A stretch of DNA of 21,633 nucleotides from the IMG/VR virus record IMGVR_UViG_3300010392_001181, positions 1 through 21,633 of that record. The stretch is one strand, 5' to 3'. Under the pieces are notes generated by a model, which saw only the letters and a list, made by a program, of their open reading frames with translations, made no database searches and was not told the DNA's origin. The DNA is from a virus. The position numbers and the translations under genes were made by a program. Below, piece after piece: positions 7,275 through 13,800 of the stretch; within the stretch, counting starts at the first letter, position 1; every line of letters starts with the position of its first letter.

Positions 7275-7465
7275 ATGTATTATGGTTTGCGTTAGGATGT
7301 TTTTTAGGCGCTTTTTTAGTTTACAAATTCAATCCTAAAGATGTTACCGTAACTGGTCGCAATAAAGCCAAAAAAGGTGGAGTTGTTGATTTTGGAGTTG
7401 ATTTTGGAAAACCGAAGAGAGAAGGGATTTTTCGTAAACTTAAAAATAGGAGAAATAAAACATGA
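7271..7465 (+). CDS. Small single-span membrane protein
   Basis: A 64-aa protein with one N-terminal hydrophobic segment (VLWFALGCFLGAFLVYKF, residues 2-20). A Gly-rich linker (KKGGVVDFGVDFGKPK) and a very basic C-terminus (REGIFRKLKNRRNKT) follow. The topology is that of a small membrane-anchored protein with a positively charged cytoplasmic tail. It starts inside the TGA of the upstream micro-gene and its own stop overlaps the next start (ATGA), so the block is translated in a chain. No family is recognised. A role next to a holin is possible. Confidence 0.55.
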   Translation: MNVLWFALGCFLGAFLVYKFNPKDVTVTGRNKAKKGGVVDFGVDFGKPKREGIFRKLKNRRNKT

Positions 7466-7644
7466 AAGAATTTTTAATTGCAAATTGGGGAGTAATTTTA
7501 TTCTCAGTAGTAATTCCTTTAGCTTGGAGTATCGTGAGATTAACACCAACAGAAAAGGATGACAAAATTTTAAAAACAATTGTTGGGATAATTAATTTCG
7601 TATTGCCTGACAGAAAAAAAGGTGGAGGAAAGCATAATGGCTAA
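7462..7644 (+). CDS. Small phage membrane protein, holin-like candidate
   Basis: A 60-aa protein with one N-terminal hydrophobic helix (WGVILFSVVIPLAWSIV, residues 9-25) followed by 'RLTPTEKDDKILKTIVGIINFVLPDRKK'. The 'LTPTxKDDxIL' motif after a single membrane helix recurs in small membrane proteins of many tailed phages, often next to lysis genes, though their function is usually unproven. An AGGAGA about 8 nt upstream of the ATG is an unusually good ribosome binding site for this window. Its end overlaps the next gene by 8 nt. Confidence 0.55.
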   Translation: MKEFLIANWGVILFSVVIPLAWSIVRLTPTEKDDKILKTIVGIINFVLPDRKKGGGKHNG

Positions 7645-7846
7645 GAAGATAACAATAACATCTGACGCTCGCAAAAAGTGTGACATAAAAATCACTAAAA
7701 ATGGAGCAATTGTATTTAATAAGGATTATATTGTAATCAATGACGAAACGGAGCCTAACGAAAAAGGCAAAAATCCTAAATCTAGGGATATGTTAATGAT
7801 GCAAGTTAAGATTGGCAATCCTGATGCTGAAATAACAGAAGATTAG
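7637..7846 (+). CDS. Small hypothetical protein
   Basis: A 69-aa basic-then-acidic soluble protein, MAKKITITSDARKKCDIKIT..., rich in short beta-strand stretches (IVFNKDYIVIND) and ending GNPDAEITED. I chose the ATG at 7637 because a GGAGGA-like site lies about 8 nt upstream; the in-frame GTG at 7622 is the alternative. It ends in TAG, whose last base begins the next gene's GTG start. Position before the tail-completion gene is typical of small connector accessories, but no family is recognised. Confidence 0.5.
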   Translation: MAKKITITSDARKKCDIKITKNGAIVFNKDYIVINDETEPNEKGKNPKSRDMLMMQVKIGNPDAEITED

Positions 7847-8295
7847 TGGCGACAAAAAGGACTAGCGGAAAACTTCCTCTACTTGGTAATCAGAAAATAA
7901 TGGATATCAAGTTAGAGGAAATTATGAACGAGATTGGACGTATCGGAGTTTCTTGGGCTATACAAAACCACGAATTCAATAACCGAACCAACAATCTTGA
8001 AGATTCGTATGGGTATGCTATTTATAAGAACGGATCAATTCAAGGCCAACCTTTCGTTACAACTCCTAAAGCATCTAAGTCTGTTAGGGGTAAGAGTGGG
8101 CATGATGAGGCTGTTAAGTTCTTGCAAGCTTATGACTCGTTTCCTACTGGATGGTCGGTTGTGGTCGTGGCTGGAATGGAATACGCATCTTTTGTCGAAT
8201 TTTACTATGGATTAGATGTTTTACAAGGAAGCGAAATGATTGCAAAAGAAGCTGCCGATAAATTATTAAGAAATATACAATGGACACAGCGCTAA
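7846..8295 (+). CDS. Tail completion / minor capsid protein, HK97 gp10-like
   Basis: A 149-aa protein that starts at a GTG overlapping the previous TAG by one base. Its pattern, an N-terminal helix 'IMNEIGRIGVSWAIQNHEF', then 'NNLEDSYGYAIYKNG', a Pro/Lys loop, a long 'LQAYDSFPTGWSVVVVAGMEYASFVE' strand pair, and a C-terminal helix with LDVLQGSEMIA, is the common form of gp10-like tail completion proteins in Bacteroidota phages. It would sit in the neck between head and tail tube. It is separated from the capsid-side connectors by the fibre and membrane genes, which is unusual spacing. The next gene begins 16 nt before its stop. Confidence 0.65.
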   Translation: MATKRTSGKLPLLGNQKIMDIKLEEIMNEIGRIGVSWAIQNHEFNNRTNNLEDSYGYAIYKNGSIQGQPFVTTPKASKSVRGKSGHDEAVKFLQAYDSFPTGWSVVVVAGMEYASFVEFYYGLDVLQGSEMIAKEAADKLLRNIQWTQR

Positions 8296-8678
8296 AAGCA
8301 GACAGTAGTAAAATTGAAATGGCTGTTTATAATTTAATACAGCCAGCTTTAGTTGGGATATGCGATTTTGTTAAAGTGGGATCAAGAAATCCAAAAGAAA
8401 ATCCTACAAAGTCTGTATATTGTAACGCTCCAGTTCCTATTGTAGACTTATCTGCAATAGAACGAACAACCATGAGAATAGAAATTTACGTAGCTCAGAT
8501 TGCTGGATTTAAAGATACAACCACACTTTCTACCATTAGAGATGTGATCGTGCCGTTGATTGGAAGTGGGATTACGTTAGATGATTCCTACATTATTAAC
8601 CGAGGAACCGAGCTAAGTCGAGCTGATGGTAACGGATTTGATTTTATCTTTTTGAATTTGAATGTTACTGTTATTTAG
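8280..8678 (+). CDS. Tail terminator-like protein
   Basis: A 132-aa protein that starts at an ATG overlapping the end of the gp10-like gene by 16 nt. It opens with a helix (KIEMAVYNLIQPALVGI), followed by a strand-loop region (VKVGSRNPKENP). A 'AIERTTMRIEIYVAQIAG' strand comes next, then a helix 'TLSTIRDVIVPLIGSGITL' and closing strands (FDFIFLNLNVTVI). A helix followed by a strand and a helix packed on a sheet is the layout of siphovirus tail terminators (HK97 gp9/lambda gpU type). Its position between gp10-like and tail tube genes is the standard place. Family assignment is by layout, not motif. It is the last gene before a stretch on the other strand. Confidence 0.5.
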   Translation: MDTALKADSSKIEMAVYNLIQPALVGICDFVKVGSRNPKENPTKSVYCNAPVPIVDLSAIERTTMRIEIYVAQIAGFKDTTTLSTIRDVIVPLIGSGITLDDSYIINRGTELSRADGNGFDFIFLNLNVTVI

Positions 8679-8689
8679 ATACAAAAAAA

Positions 8690-8965
8690 TCACCTTCCTG
8701 TTTCTTTATAAGAATAATAACTGACCCCTTCTTTTAGCTCACCACTCCATCCTTCTTTATATGGTTCAGCAAGCAGTAACATGGCATCCCAAAGGTCATT
8801 TCCACTATTCCATTCATGAAAAATCATAATAGGCGTTTCTCCATTTTCGTCAAAATATTCAAAATAATCCGCAGAAAAATTATGAAAGCATTATAGTGTC
8901 TTAACTTCAGTACTCCCGTAATCACCCTCTGTTTCATACGTATTTTTAACTCTAATTTTTGACAT
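8690..8965 (-). pseudogene. Interrupted accessory (moron-like) gene, minus strand
   Basis: Read on the minus strand, an ATG at 8965 opens a frame giving SKIRVKNTYETEGDYGSTEV-KTL, then an in-frame TAA at 8893-8891. In the same frame it continues as CFHNFSADYFEYFDENG..., including FHEWNSGNDLWDAMLLL and EPYKEGWSGELKEGV, to a TGA at 8690. Both halves look like coding sequence, with an acidic, aromatic-rich C-terminal part, and together make about 90 codons. So either one point mutation broke the gene, or the TAA is read through, or a second start (ATG near residue 47) makes the 45-aa C-terminal piece. A TATATTTG promoter box lies 4 nt before the ATG. No family is recognised. Apart from this gene and the promoter and stem-loop at 9028-9083, I see nothing else in 8679-9100. 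Confidence 0.55.
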
Positions 8966-8969
8966 AATG

Positions 8970-8977
8970 CAAATATA
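8970..8977 (-). promoter_or_regulatory. TAnnTTTG promoter box for the minus-strand gene
   Basis: On the minus strand the sequence TATATTTG matches the Bacteroidota -7 consensus TAnnTTTG exactly. It lies 4 nt before the ATG, so transcription would start at or within a few bases of the start codon. No convincing -33 TTTG is visible at the usual distance. Confidence 0.5.
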
Positions 8978-9027
8978 AACAAAAATACAAAACCATAATA
9001 TAACATTTTCCTATAACAATTAGTTTC

Positions 9028-9051
9028 ATATAGATTTTCTTTATAACTTTA
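9028..9051 (+). promoter_or_regulatory. Promoter upstream of the major tail gene
   Basis: Bases 9044-9051 (TAACTTTA) match TAnnTTTG at 7 of 8 positions. An ATATAGATTTT element at 9028-9038, 5 nt upstream, recurs exactly before the promoter at 10109. Transcription would begin near 9057, about 45 nt before the ATG. The shared upstream element suggests a phage-specific promoter or activator site. Confidence 0.5.
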
Positions 9052-9055
9052 CATT

Positions 9056-9083
9056 TTATTATCCGTCGCACAACGAGTAATAA
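9056..9083 (+). promoter_or_regulatory. 5' leader stem-loop of the major tail mRNA
   Basis: Bases 9056-9066 (TTATTATCCGT) pair with 9073-9083 (ACGAGTAATAA), with one mismatch and one G-U pair, around a 6-nt loop. It begins where the mRNA would start if the promoter at 9044-9051 is used, and ends 17 nt before the start codon. It could protect the mRNA end from decay. Confidence 0.4.
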
Positions 9084-9100
9084 TCTTAAAATTAAAGAAA

Positions 9101-9982
9101 ATGGCACACACTAAAAAAGTGGTAGCTGGTTTGAGTGGTTTATACTACTCTCCGATTGTTGGTACTGGATTGATTTCTAGTGCTGATTGGGAGGCTTTGG
9201 CTTTCAATTTGGAGGGAAGTTTCACGTTAACACAAGACGATACAGAGGTAACGGAAATTTACGTTGAAGAATCCGATGCTCCTATTCTTCAGGTGTTAAA
9301 AGCTGGAAAGAAAAGTTTCACCACATCTATACCTGACTTAGCATTTGAAGTTGCTGAAAGGCTTTTTGGAGCTACCAAGTCTACCGTCACCGTTGAAGGA
9401 ACATCTTTAACTAGAGTTTCTTTACCTGATAGCGCTGAGTACCTTTACGGCATGTTTAAAATGGTTCCAACACAAGGTGTTGAACAGTTTTATATAGCTA
9501 AAGGTCAGATTGACGCTAAAATAAATGGAACTTTAAGTAAAACAGAAACTCTGAATATCGACTTGACTGTTACAGCATTAGTTCCTGATTCTGGAGAAAA
9601 AGCATTTAGTTACGATATCGCAGACGGAACTAATCCGGGATATCTATTAGGTGATACTTTAGCTGCTACATGGTTAACTACATTAGCTGCTGCTGGTAAT
9701 ACTTGTGGATTGACTCTAACCGTTGACGGAGGTGCTGCTCAAGATGTAAATACTCTTGACTTTACTGCTGCTACCGAGGAGTCTGATGTTGTGGACGTGT
9801 TGAATGCTGCATTTACTGGAGCTACATGGAGTTTGGATGTTGACGAGTATAGAATTAGAGTAACTTCTGATACTACTGGTTCTGGAAGTACTATTGTACT
9901 TGCGGATGGATCAACAGGAACGGCAATACGTGGAGCAACCATGCTGAACACTTCTGCATCTACACCAGTTGCAGGATCGTAA
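9101..9982 (+). CDS. Major tail tube protein with C-terminal beta domain
   Basis: A 293-aa protein that would assemble the tail tube. The N-terminal 180 residues read like a tube domain: a short N-arm with GLSGLYYSPI, then 'FTLTQDDTEVTEIYVEESDAPIL', 'SFTTSIPD', and a strand pair 'GQIDAKINGTLSKTETLNIDLTV'. From about residue 190, 'CGLTLTVDGGAAQDVNTLDFTAAT' is followed by 'VVDVLNAAF', 'YRIRVTSDTTGSGSTIVLAD' and a Gly-Thr-rich end. This resembles a beta domain also seen in DUF3383-type tail proteins of contractile phages, where it decorates the tube or sheath. Length is normal for a tube protein plus such an extra domain. It has its own promoter and a strong terminator behind it, in keeping with high expression. 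No sheath gene is visible, so a non-contractile tail is likely. Confidence 0.75.
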   Translation: MAHTKKVVAGLSGLYYSPIVGTGLISSADWEALAFNLEGSFTLTQDDTEVTEIYVEESDAPILQVLKAGKKSFTTSIPDLAFEVAERLFGATKSTVTVEGTSLTRVSLPDSAEYLYGMFKMVPTQGVEQFYIAKGQIDAKINGTLSKTETLNIDLTVTALVPDSGEKAFSYDIADGTNPGYLLGDTLAATWLTTLAAAGNTCGLTLTVDGGAAQDVNTLDFTAATEESDVVDVLNAAFTGATWSLDVDEYRIRVTSDTTGSGSTIVLADGSTGTAIRGATMLNTSASTPVAGS

Positions 9983-10032
9983 AAACATAAAGAGTAAAGA
10001 TTTTTTTTCTATTTCCAACTTCACTCTGATTT

Positions 10033-10066
10033 AAACCTCTTGCAGAAATGTAAGAGGTTTTTGTTT
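10033..10066 (+). terminator. Intrinsic terminator after the major tail gene
   Basis: Bases 10033-10044 (AAACCTCTTGCA) pair with 10049-10060 (TGTAAGAGGTTT). This gives a 12-bp stem with one G-U pair and a GAAA tetraloop, followed by a T-rich run (TTTTGTTTT). It is the strongest hairpin in the window and lies about 50 nt after the tail tube stop. Confidence 0.85.
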
Positions 10067-10094
10067 TATAATCTTTTACTATAAAATACAATTT

Positions 10095-10116
10095 ATATAG
10101 ATTTTAACTATCTTTG
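10095..10116 (+). promoter_or_regulatory. Promoter for the chaperone and tape measure genes
   Basis: Bases 10109-10116 (TATCTTTG) match TAnnTTTG exactly. ATATAGATTTT at 10095-10105 repeats the element before the 9044 promoter. The box ends 5 nt before the ATG at 10122, so the transcript would be leaderless or nearly so. It follows the terminator at 10033-10066 and restarts transcription. Confidence 0.6.
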
Positions 10117-10121
10117 TACTC

Positions 10122-10667
10122 ATGAGTAAGGAAAAAGAAAAAAATAACGAACCTTCACCATCTGCTCAATTAGAGCAACTTAGGATAAGTCAAAGCGGAG
10201 TATCCGTGGTTGATTTGGGCGATAGGAAAGTAAAATTAAGACCTATCACGAGTGCTGTTAGCGATAGGATGAGTGGATATCTAGTTAGACAGGTTGATCT
10301 ATCTACTTCTGAAACTCCAGAGCTTATAGCTAAACAAAAACCTAACTTAAAGCTTCAATGTAAGGCTGTTGCATTAGCTATTCTAAACGACAATAGAATG
10401 CGTGGTTTTTTTGGATGGTTTAAGGTTAATTTTTTACATTGGATATATTGGAGAAAAATATTTTGGACGTACACCTCTGGCGATATATTTAAAGTATTAA
10501 CGAGCTTGGTGGAAAAACTGAATCTGGTTTTTTTTTATCAGAATATCGCCTTGACAAAAGGGATGAACAGTCTGGAGAGGAAGAAGACGAAGGAGGAAGT
10601 AAGGTTATCTCAAGCAGAACAGGAATTGGTGAAAAAGCCGGATTCCTTAAGGAACACGGATGGATAA
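10122..10667 (+). CDS. Tail assembly chaperone, unshifted form (gpG-like)
   Basis: A 181-aa protein read without a frameshift. The N-terminal tail (MSKEKEKNNEPSPSAQLEQL) is charged. The core (residues about 30-125) has 'VVDLGDRKVKLRPITSAVSDRMSGYL', a Lys/Leu helical part, and a 'KVLTSLVEKLNLVFFYQNIALTKGMNSL' helix, much like the N-domain of siphovirus tail chaperones, which bind tape measure protein before tube polymerisation. It lies between tube and tape measure genes, the invariant place for these chaperones. The frame stays open to 10667, but a second frame continues the protein after a slippery T9A at 10528-10536, so this is the short, abundant form. A promoter box ends 5 nt before its ATG. 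Confidence 0.7.
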   Translation: MSKEKEKNNEPSPSAQLEQLRISQSGVSVVDLGDRKVKLRPITSAVSDRMSGYLVRQVDLSTSETPELIAKQKPNLKLQCKAVALAILNDNRMRGFFGWFKVNFLHWIYWRKIFWTYTSGDIFKVLTSLVEKLNLVFFYQNIALTKGMNSLERKKTKEEVRLSQAEQELVKKPDSLRNTDG

Positions 10668-10840
10668 GTGAGTTTGAATACGATTGGCACCTATCTGTAG
10701 AGAAGAAAATGATAATGCTTATGGATGCTCCTAGAGTAGAATATGATAAAAAAAGAAAAAACAATGACAGTTCTAGTAAAATTGACGAAGAAGTTATAGA
10801 GGTTCCAGAAGGAGGAAAGCTGTCTGACTTTTTAATGTAA
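10122..10840 (+). CDS. Tail assembly chaperone, -1 frameshift form (gpGT-like)
   Basis: Reading to TTT 10533-10535 and slipping back one base gives LSEYRLDKRDEQSGEEEDEGG... in the -1 frame. It runs through 'GEKAGFLKEHGWISEFEYDW' and ends in EVPEGGKLSDFLM at TAA 10838-10840, 11 nt before the tape measure gene. The fused product is 239 aa: 138 from frame 0 and 101 after the shift. Without the frameshift the stretch 10668-10851 would be a non-coding gap, although it encodes a sensible acidic-then-helical extension like the T domain of gpGT chaperones, which recruits tube subunits. Slippery sequence and stem-loop are described separately. The mechanism, ribosomal or a 9-T polymerase slip, cannot be settled from sequence. 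Confidence 0.75.
10528..10564 (+). promoter_or_regulatory. -1 frameshift signal (T9 slippery run and stem-loop)
   Basis: Nine T residues at 10528-10536 include T-TTT-TTT in frame (10529-10535), allowing tandem -1 slippage with full re-pairing. After a 9-nt spacer, bases 10545-10552 pair with 10558-10564 (7 pairs, one bulged G, GACAA loop), the spacing expected for a frameshift stimulator. The frame after the slip continues for 101 codons. Confidence 0.7.
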
Positions 10841-10851
10841 AATAAATAATC

Positions 10852-13800
10852 ATGCCTGAAGTAAAATATGAATTCATAGCTGTAGATAAAAATTTACAAA
10901 AGACTATTGAGAATATTGATAAGAGTCTTATCAGTATGGATCAAAACATTATGGATGTTGGTGCTAATTTGAATAAATCATTCAAAAAGGGAGCTTCTGG
11001 ACAGCAGCAATTCCAAAATAATACAGTAAAAACAAATCAGGTACTGTCTCAACAATTAGGAATAGTTTCTCAATTATCAAACCAACTAGGAACCCTCTTT
11101 TCCATCTACGCTGCCGAAAGATTTGTACGTCAAATGATAAAAGTTCGAGGAGAGTTTGAGCTTCAGTCTGTAGCTTTGTCTGCTATGGTTCAAGATACCA
11201 AACTAGCCGAACAACTTTTCACTCAGGTTCAATCTTTAGCGCTAAAATCTCCATTTAAAATATTAGAACTAAACTCTTACCTTAAACAGCTAAAAGCTTT
11301 TAGGATTGAGAATGAAGATTTAATACCTACACTAAAACAGCTTGGTGATGTTTCTGCTGGCTTGGGCGTAGATATGAGTAGGCTTATTTTAGCTTACGGT
11401 CAAGTTAGAGCTGCTTCGGTTTTACGTGGACAAGAGCTTAGGCAATTTACTGAGGCTGGAATTCCGCTAGTAGATGCTCTTGCTGAAAAATTTACAGAAC
11501 TAAAAGGTAGAGTTGTGGATACTGCCGAAGTTTTTGATTTGATATCTAAAAGACAGGTTTCTTTTGAGCTTATTCGAGATATTTTTGGAGAAATGACAGA
11601 AGAGGGGGGGATATTTTTTGATCAACAAAGAAAACAAGCTGAAACTCTTTCTGGACAGGTTTCTATACTTGCTGACGCTTGGGATAAGATGCTAAATCAG
11701 TTAGGAAAATCGAATGAAGGTGGAATTAAAGGAGCCATAGGTATAGCTAGAGATCTTATCGATAATTACGAAGAAGTTTTGAGGATAATTAAGGTTTTAA
11801 TAACTACCTATGGAGCTTACAAAGCTGCTGTAATAGCTGTAAATATATCAGAACAAGTAAGACTTTATGGGTCGTTAACCAAAGTTATAAGGGGAGCCGC
11901 ATCCGCTCAGAGACTATTAAATACAGCTATGGTTAAAAATCCAATCACAGCAGTAATAGCAGGATTGACAGCTTTAGTTGCTCTTTATGTAAGTAGTGCT
12001 AGAAAACAAAAAGAAGAAGCTCAAGCTACAAGAGATAGTATAGCTCCGTTGGTTGATAAATCAAATGCAATTAGATCTCTTAAAAACGAATACGCAGACG
12101 TAAATACCAGCACGGAAAGAAGAGTTGAGTTGTTGGCTGAAATAAATAATATCACTCCTATAACTGTAAAAGGATACGAAAGTGAGGAGGATGCTATAAG
12201 AGGGGTTACTGAAGCTTTGGAGGGTCAGGAACAGGTTTTAAGAAAACTAGCCCTACTTAAGTTAAGACCAGTTTCTCAATCTTTTGAAGACGCTAGAACT
12301 AATTATGACGATATACTTTCCGACTTTAATGCATTTAAAGATAAGTACGAATCTATTTATGCTAGTGTTGTCAGTAATATAGAATCTCAATCAGAAAATT
12401 TAGAACAAGCTGATAAGGATTTTTTTCAAAATATAATAGACTCAAATAGATCTGATACTGAAAAATTAGTAGAACTAAATAGATTTATTGTTAGAAAATG
12501 GGCAGAAGTGGATGATGACGTAAACACTATTCTTCCTGAATTTAGTAGAAATTACTTAAAAGCGTTTGAAATATTAAAACAACCATTTGATGAATTGGGA
12601 GGTCTTTTTAAGGGAACATCCCTAGCTCAATATGTAAAAAATAACGCTGGATTTGATGAAGCTATAGATTTAGTTAAAAAAGCAGAATCAGATTTAAGAA
12701 AGGAAATATTAAAATTCGCAGAAACTCTTCCAGAAGGTGAGATTAGATTTGATTTTATTTTAGCTGCTTTAGATCAGTATGGATTATTAGAAGAAAAGAC
12801 AAAAGAAGTGGCTGATATTATTCCTAAAGAATGGAAGGCTATGACTTTAGCTATAAAAGGAATAGATTTTAAACTACCCGGCATTTCTGAGTTTGCGCCA
12901 AAAGAGTCAAGTGAGTATATATCATACATAAAAGAAATTCAAGATCAGTGGAAATCAGCAAAAGATGATTTAGAACTTTTTAAAAGTGTTAATGTAGATA
13001 TTACAGATAAACTCATAGAGACAGGCGATTTAAGAACCGAAGAAGAGGAGAAAGTTTATCAATCCCTGCTGGATCAAAAGAAAGAATTACAAGCTCAAGA
13101 GACGGCTTTAAGGAAAATTTTAGTATTCTGGAAAGCTCTGCCAAAAACCGTTGGAGCAGGGGCTAAAGATTTAGTAAAACCCCTAAAAAACCAACTTAAA
13201 ATAATAAAAGATATTAGAAACACGTATCTCCAATTGGAAGATATAACTAAAGGGACTTCTCTTTCTGAGGTTGGTTTTGAAGAATTCAGAGATGAATTGC
13301 AGGGTGTTTTTGGCGATATTGGTTTAGATGAAAAACTACTAAAAGAGGCTTTTGAGTCATACACAGATAAAGATTTTAGAAAATATCTTGAAAAACTAAA
13401 AAAAGCTGCGGAGGATTTGGGAACTAAATCTGGAGATGCTTTTGCTGAATCTTTAGCCTTACAGATAGCCAATATAGGAAAAAAAGACCTTTTAGACGAC
13501 ACTAAACTTAAAGCAGAAATAGAAAAACTGCGCAATGAGCTTTTAGGAACATTCGCCCCATTTGGAGAAGGAGTGGTGTTTGATATATCCCTAGTAACTA
13601 CAAAAGCTGAGTCTGATGTTCAGGAGGTTATAGATAAATATGAAAAAGCACTACAAGGAGCCAATGAAGAGCAAGCTAAAGCTTTAGATGAGCTTAAAGA
13701 AAGAGAGATCAGGGGAATACGAGAGGCTTCAAAAGAGAGGGTAAAAAACTTGGTTTCGAAATCTATAGAAGAGGATTTGGGGCCATTGGATCAGTTTTAT

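Noticed and set aside
8824-9006. 60-codon minus-strand frame in the 8679-9100 region
   Set aside because: Its translation is hydrophobic and low in complexity, and it is out of frame with the protein-like frame at 8965-8690, which also has the promoter box.
10528-10536. T9 run as a plain sequencing error
   Set aside because: Considered, since homopolymers are error prone, but the frame-0 product to 10667 also looks chaperone-like and the stem spacing fits a frameshift; the error remains possible.
13095-13535. 146-codon minus-strand frame inside the tape measure gene
   Set aside because: Ser/Phe/Lys-rich antisense of a Lys/Glu/Leu coiled-coil gene; such shadows are expected. The same holds for the minus frames at 14124-14321, 14592-14993 and 14702-14893.
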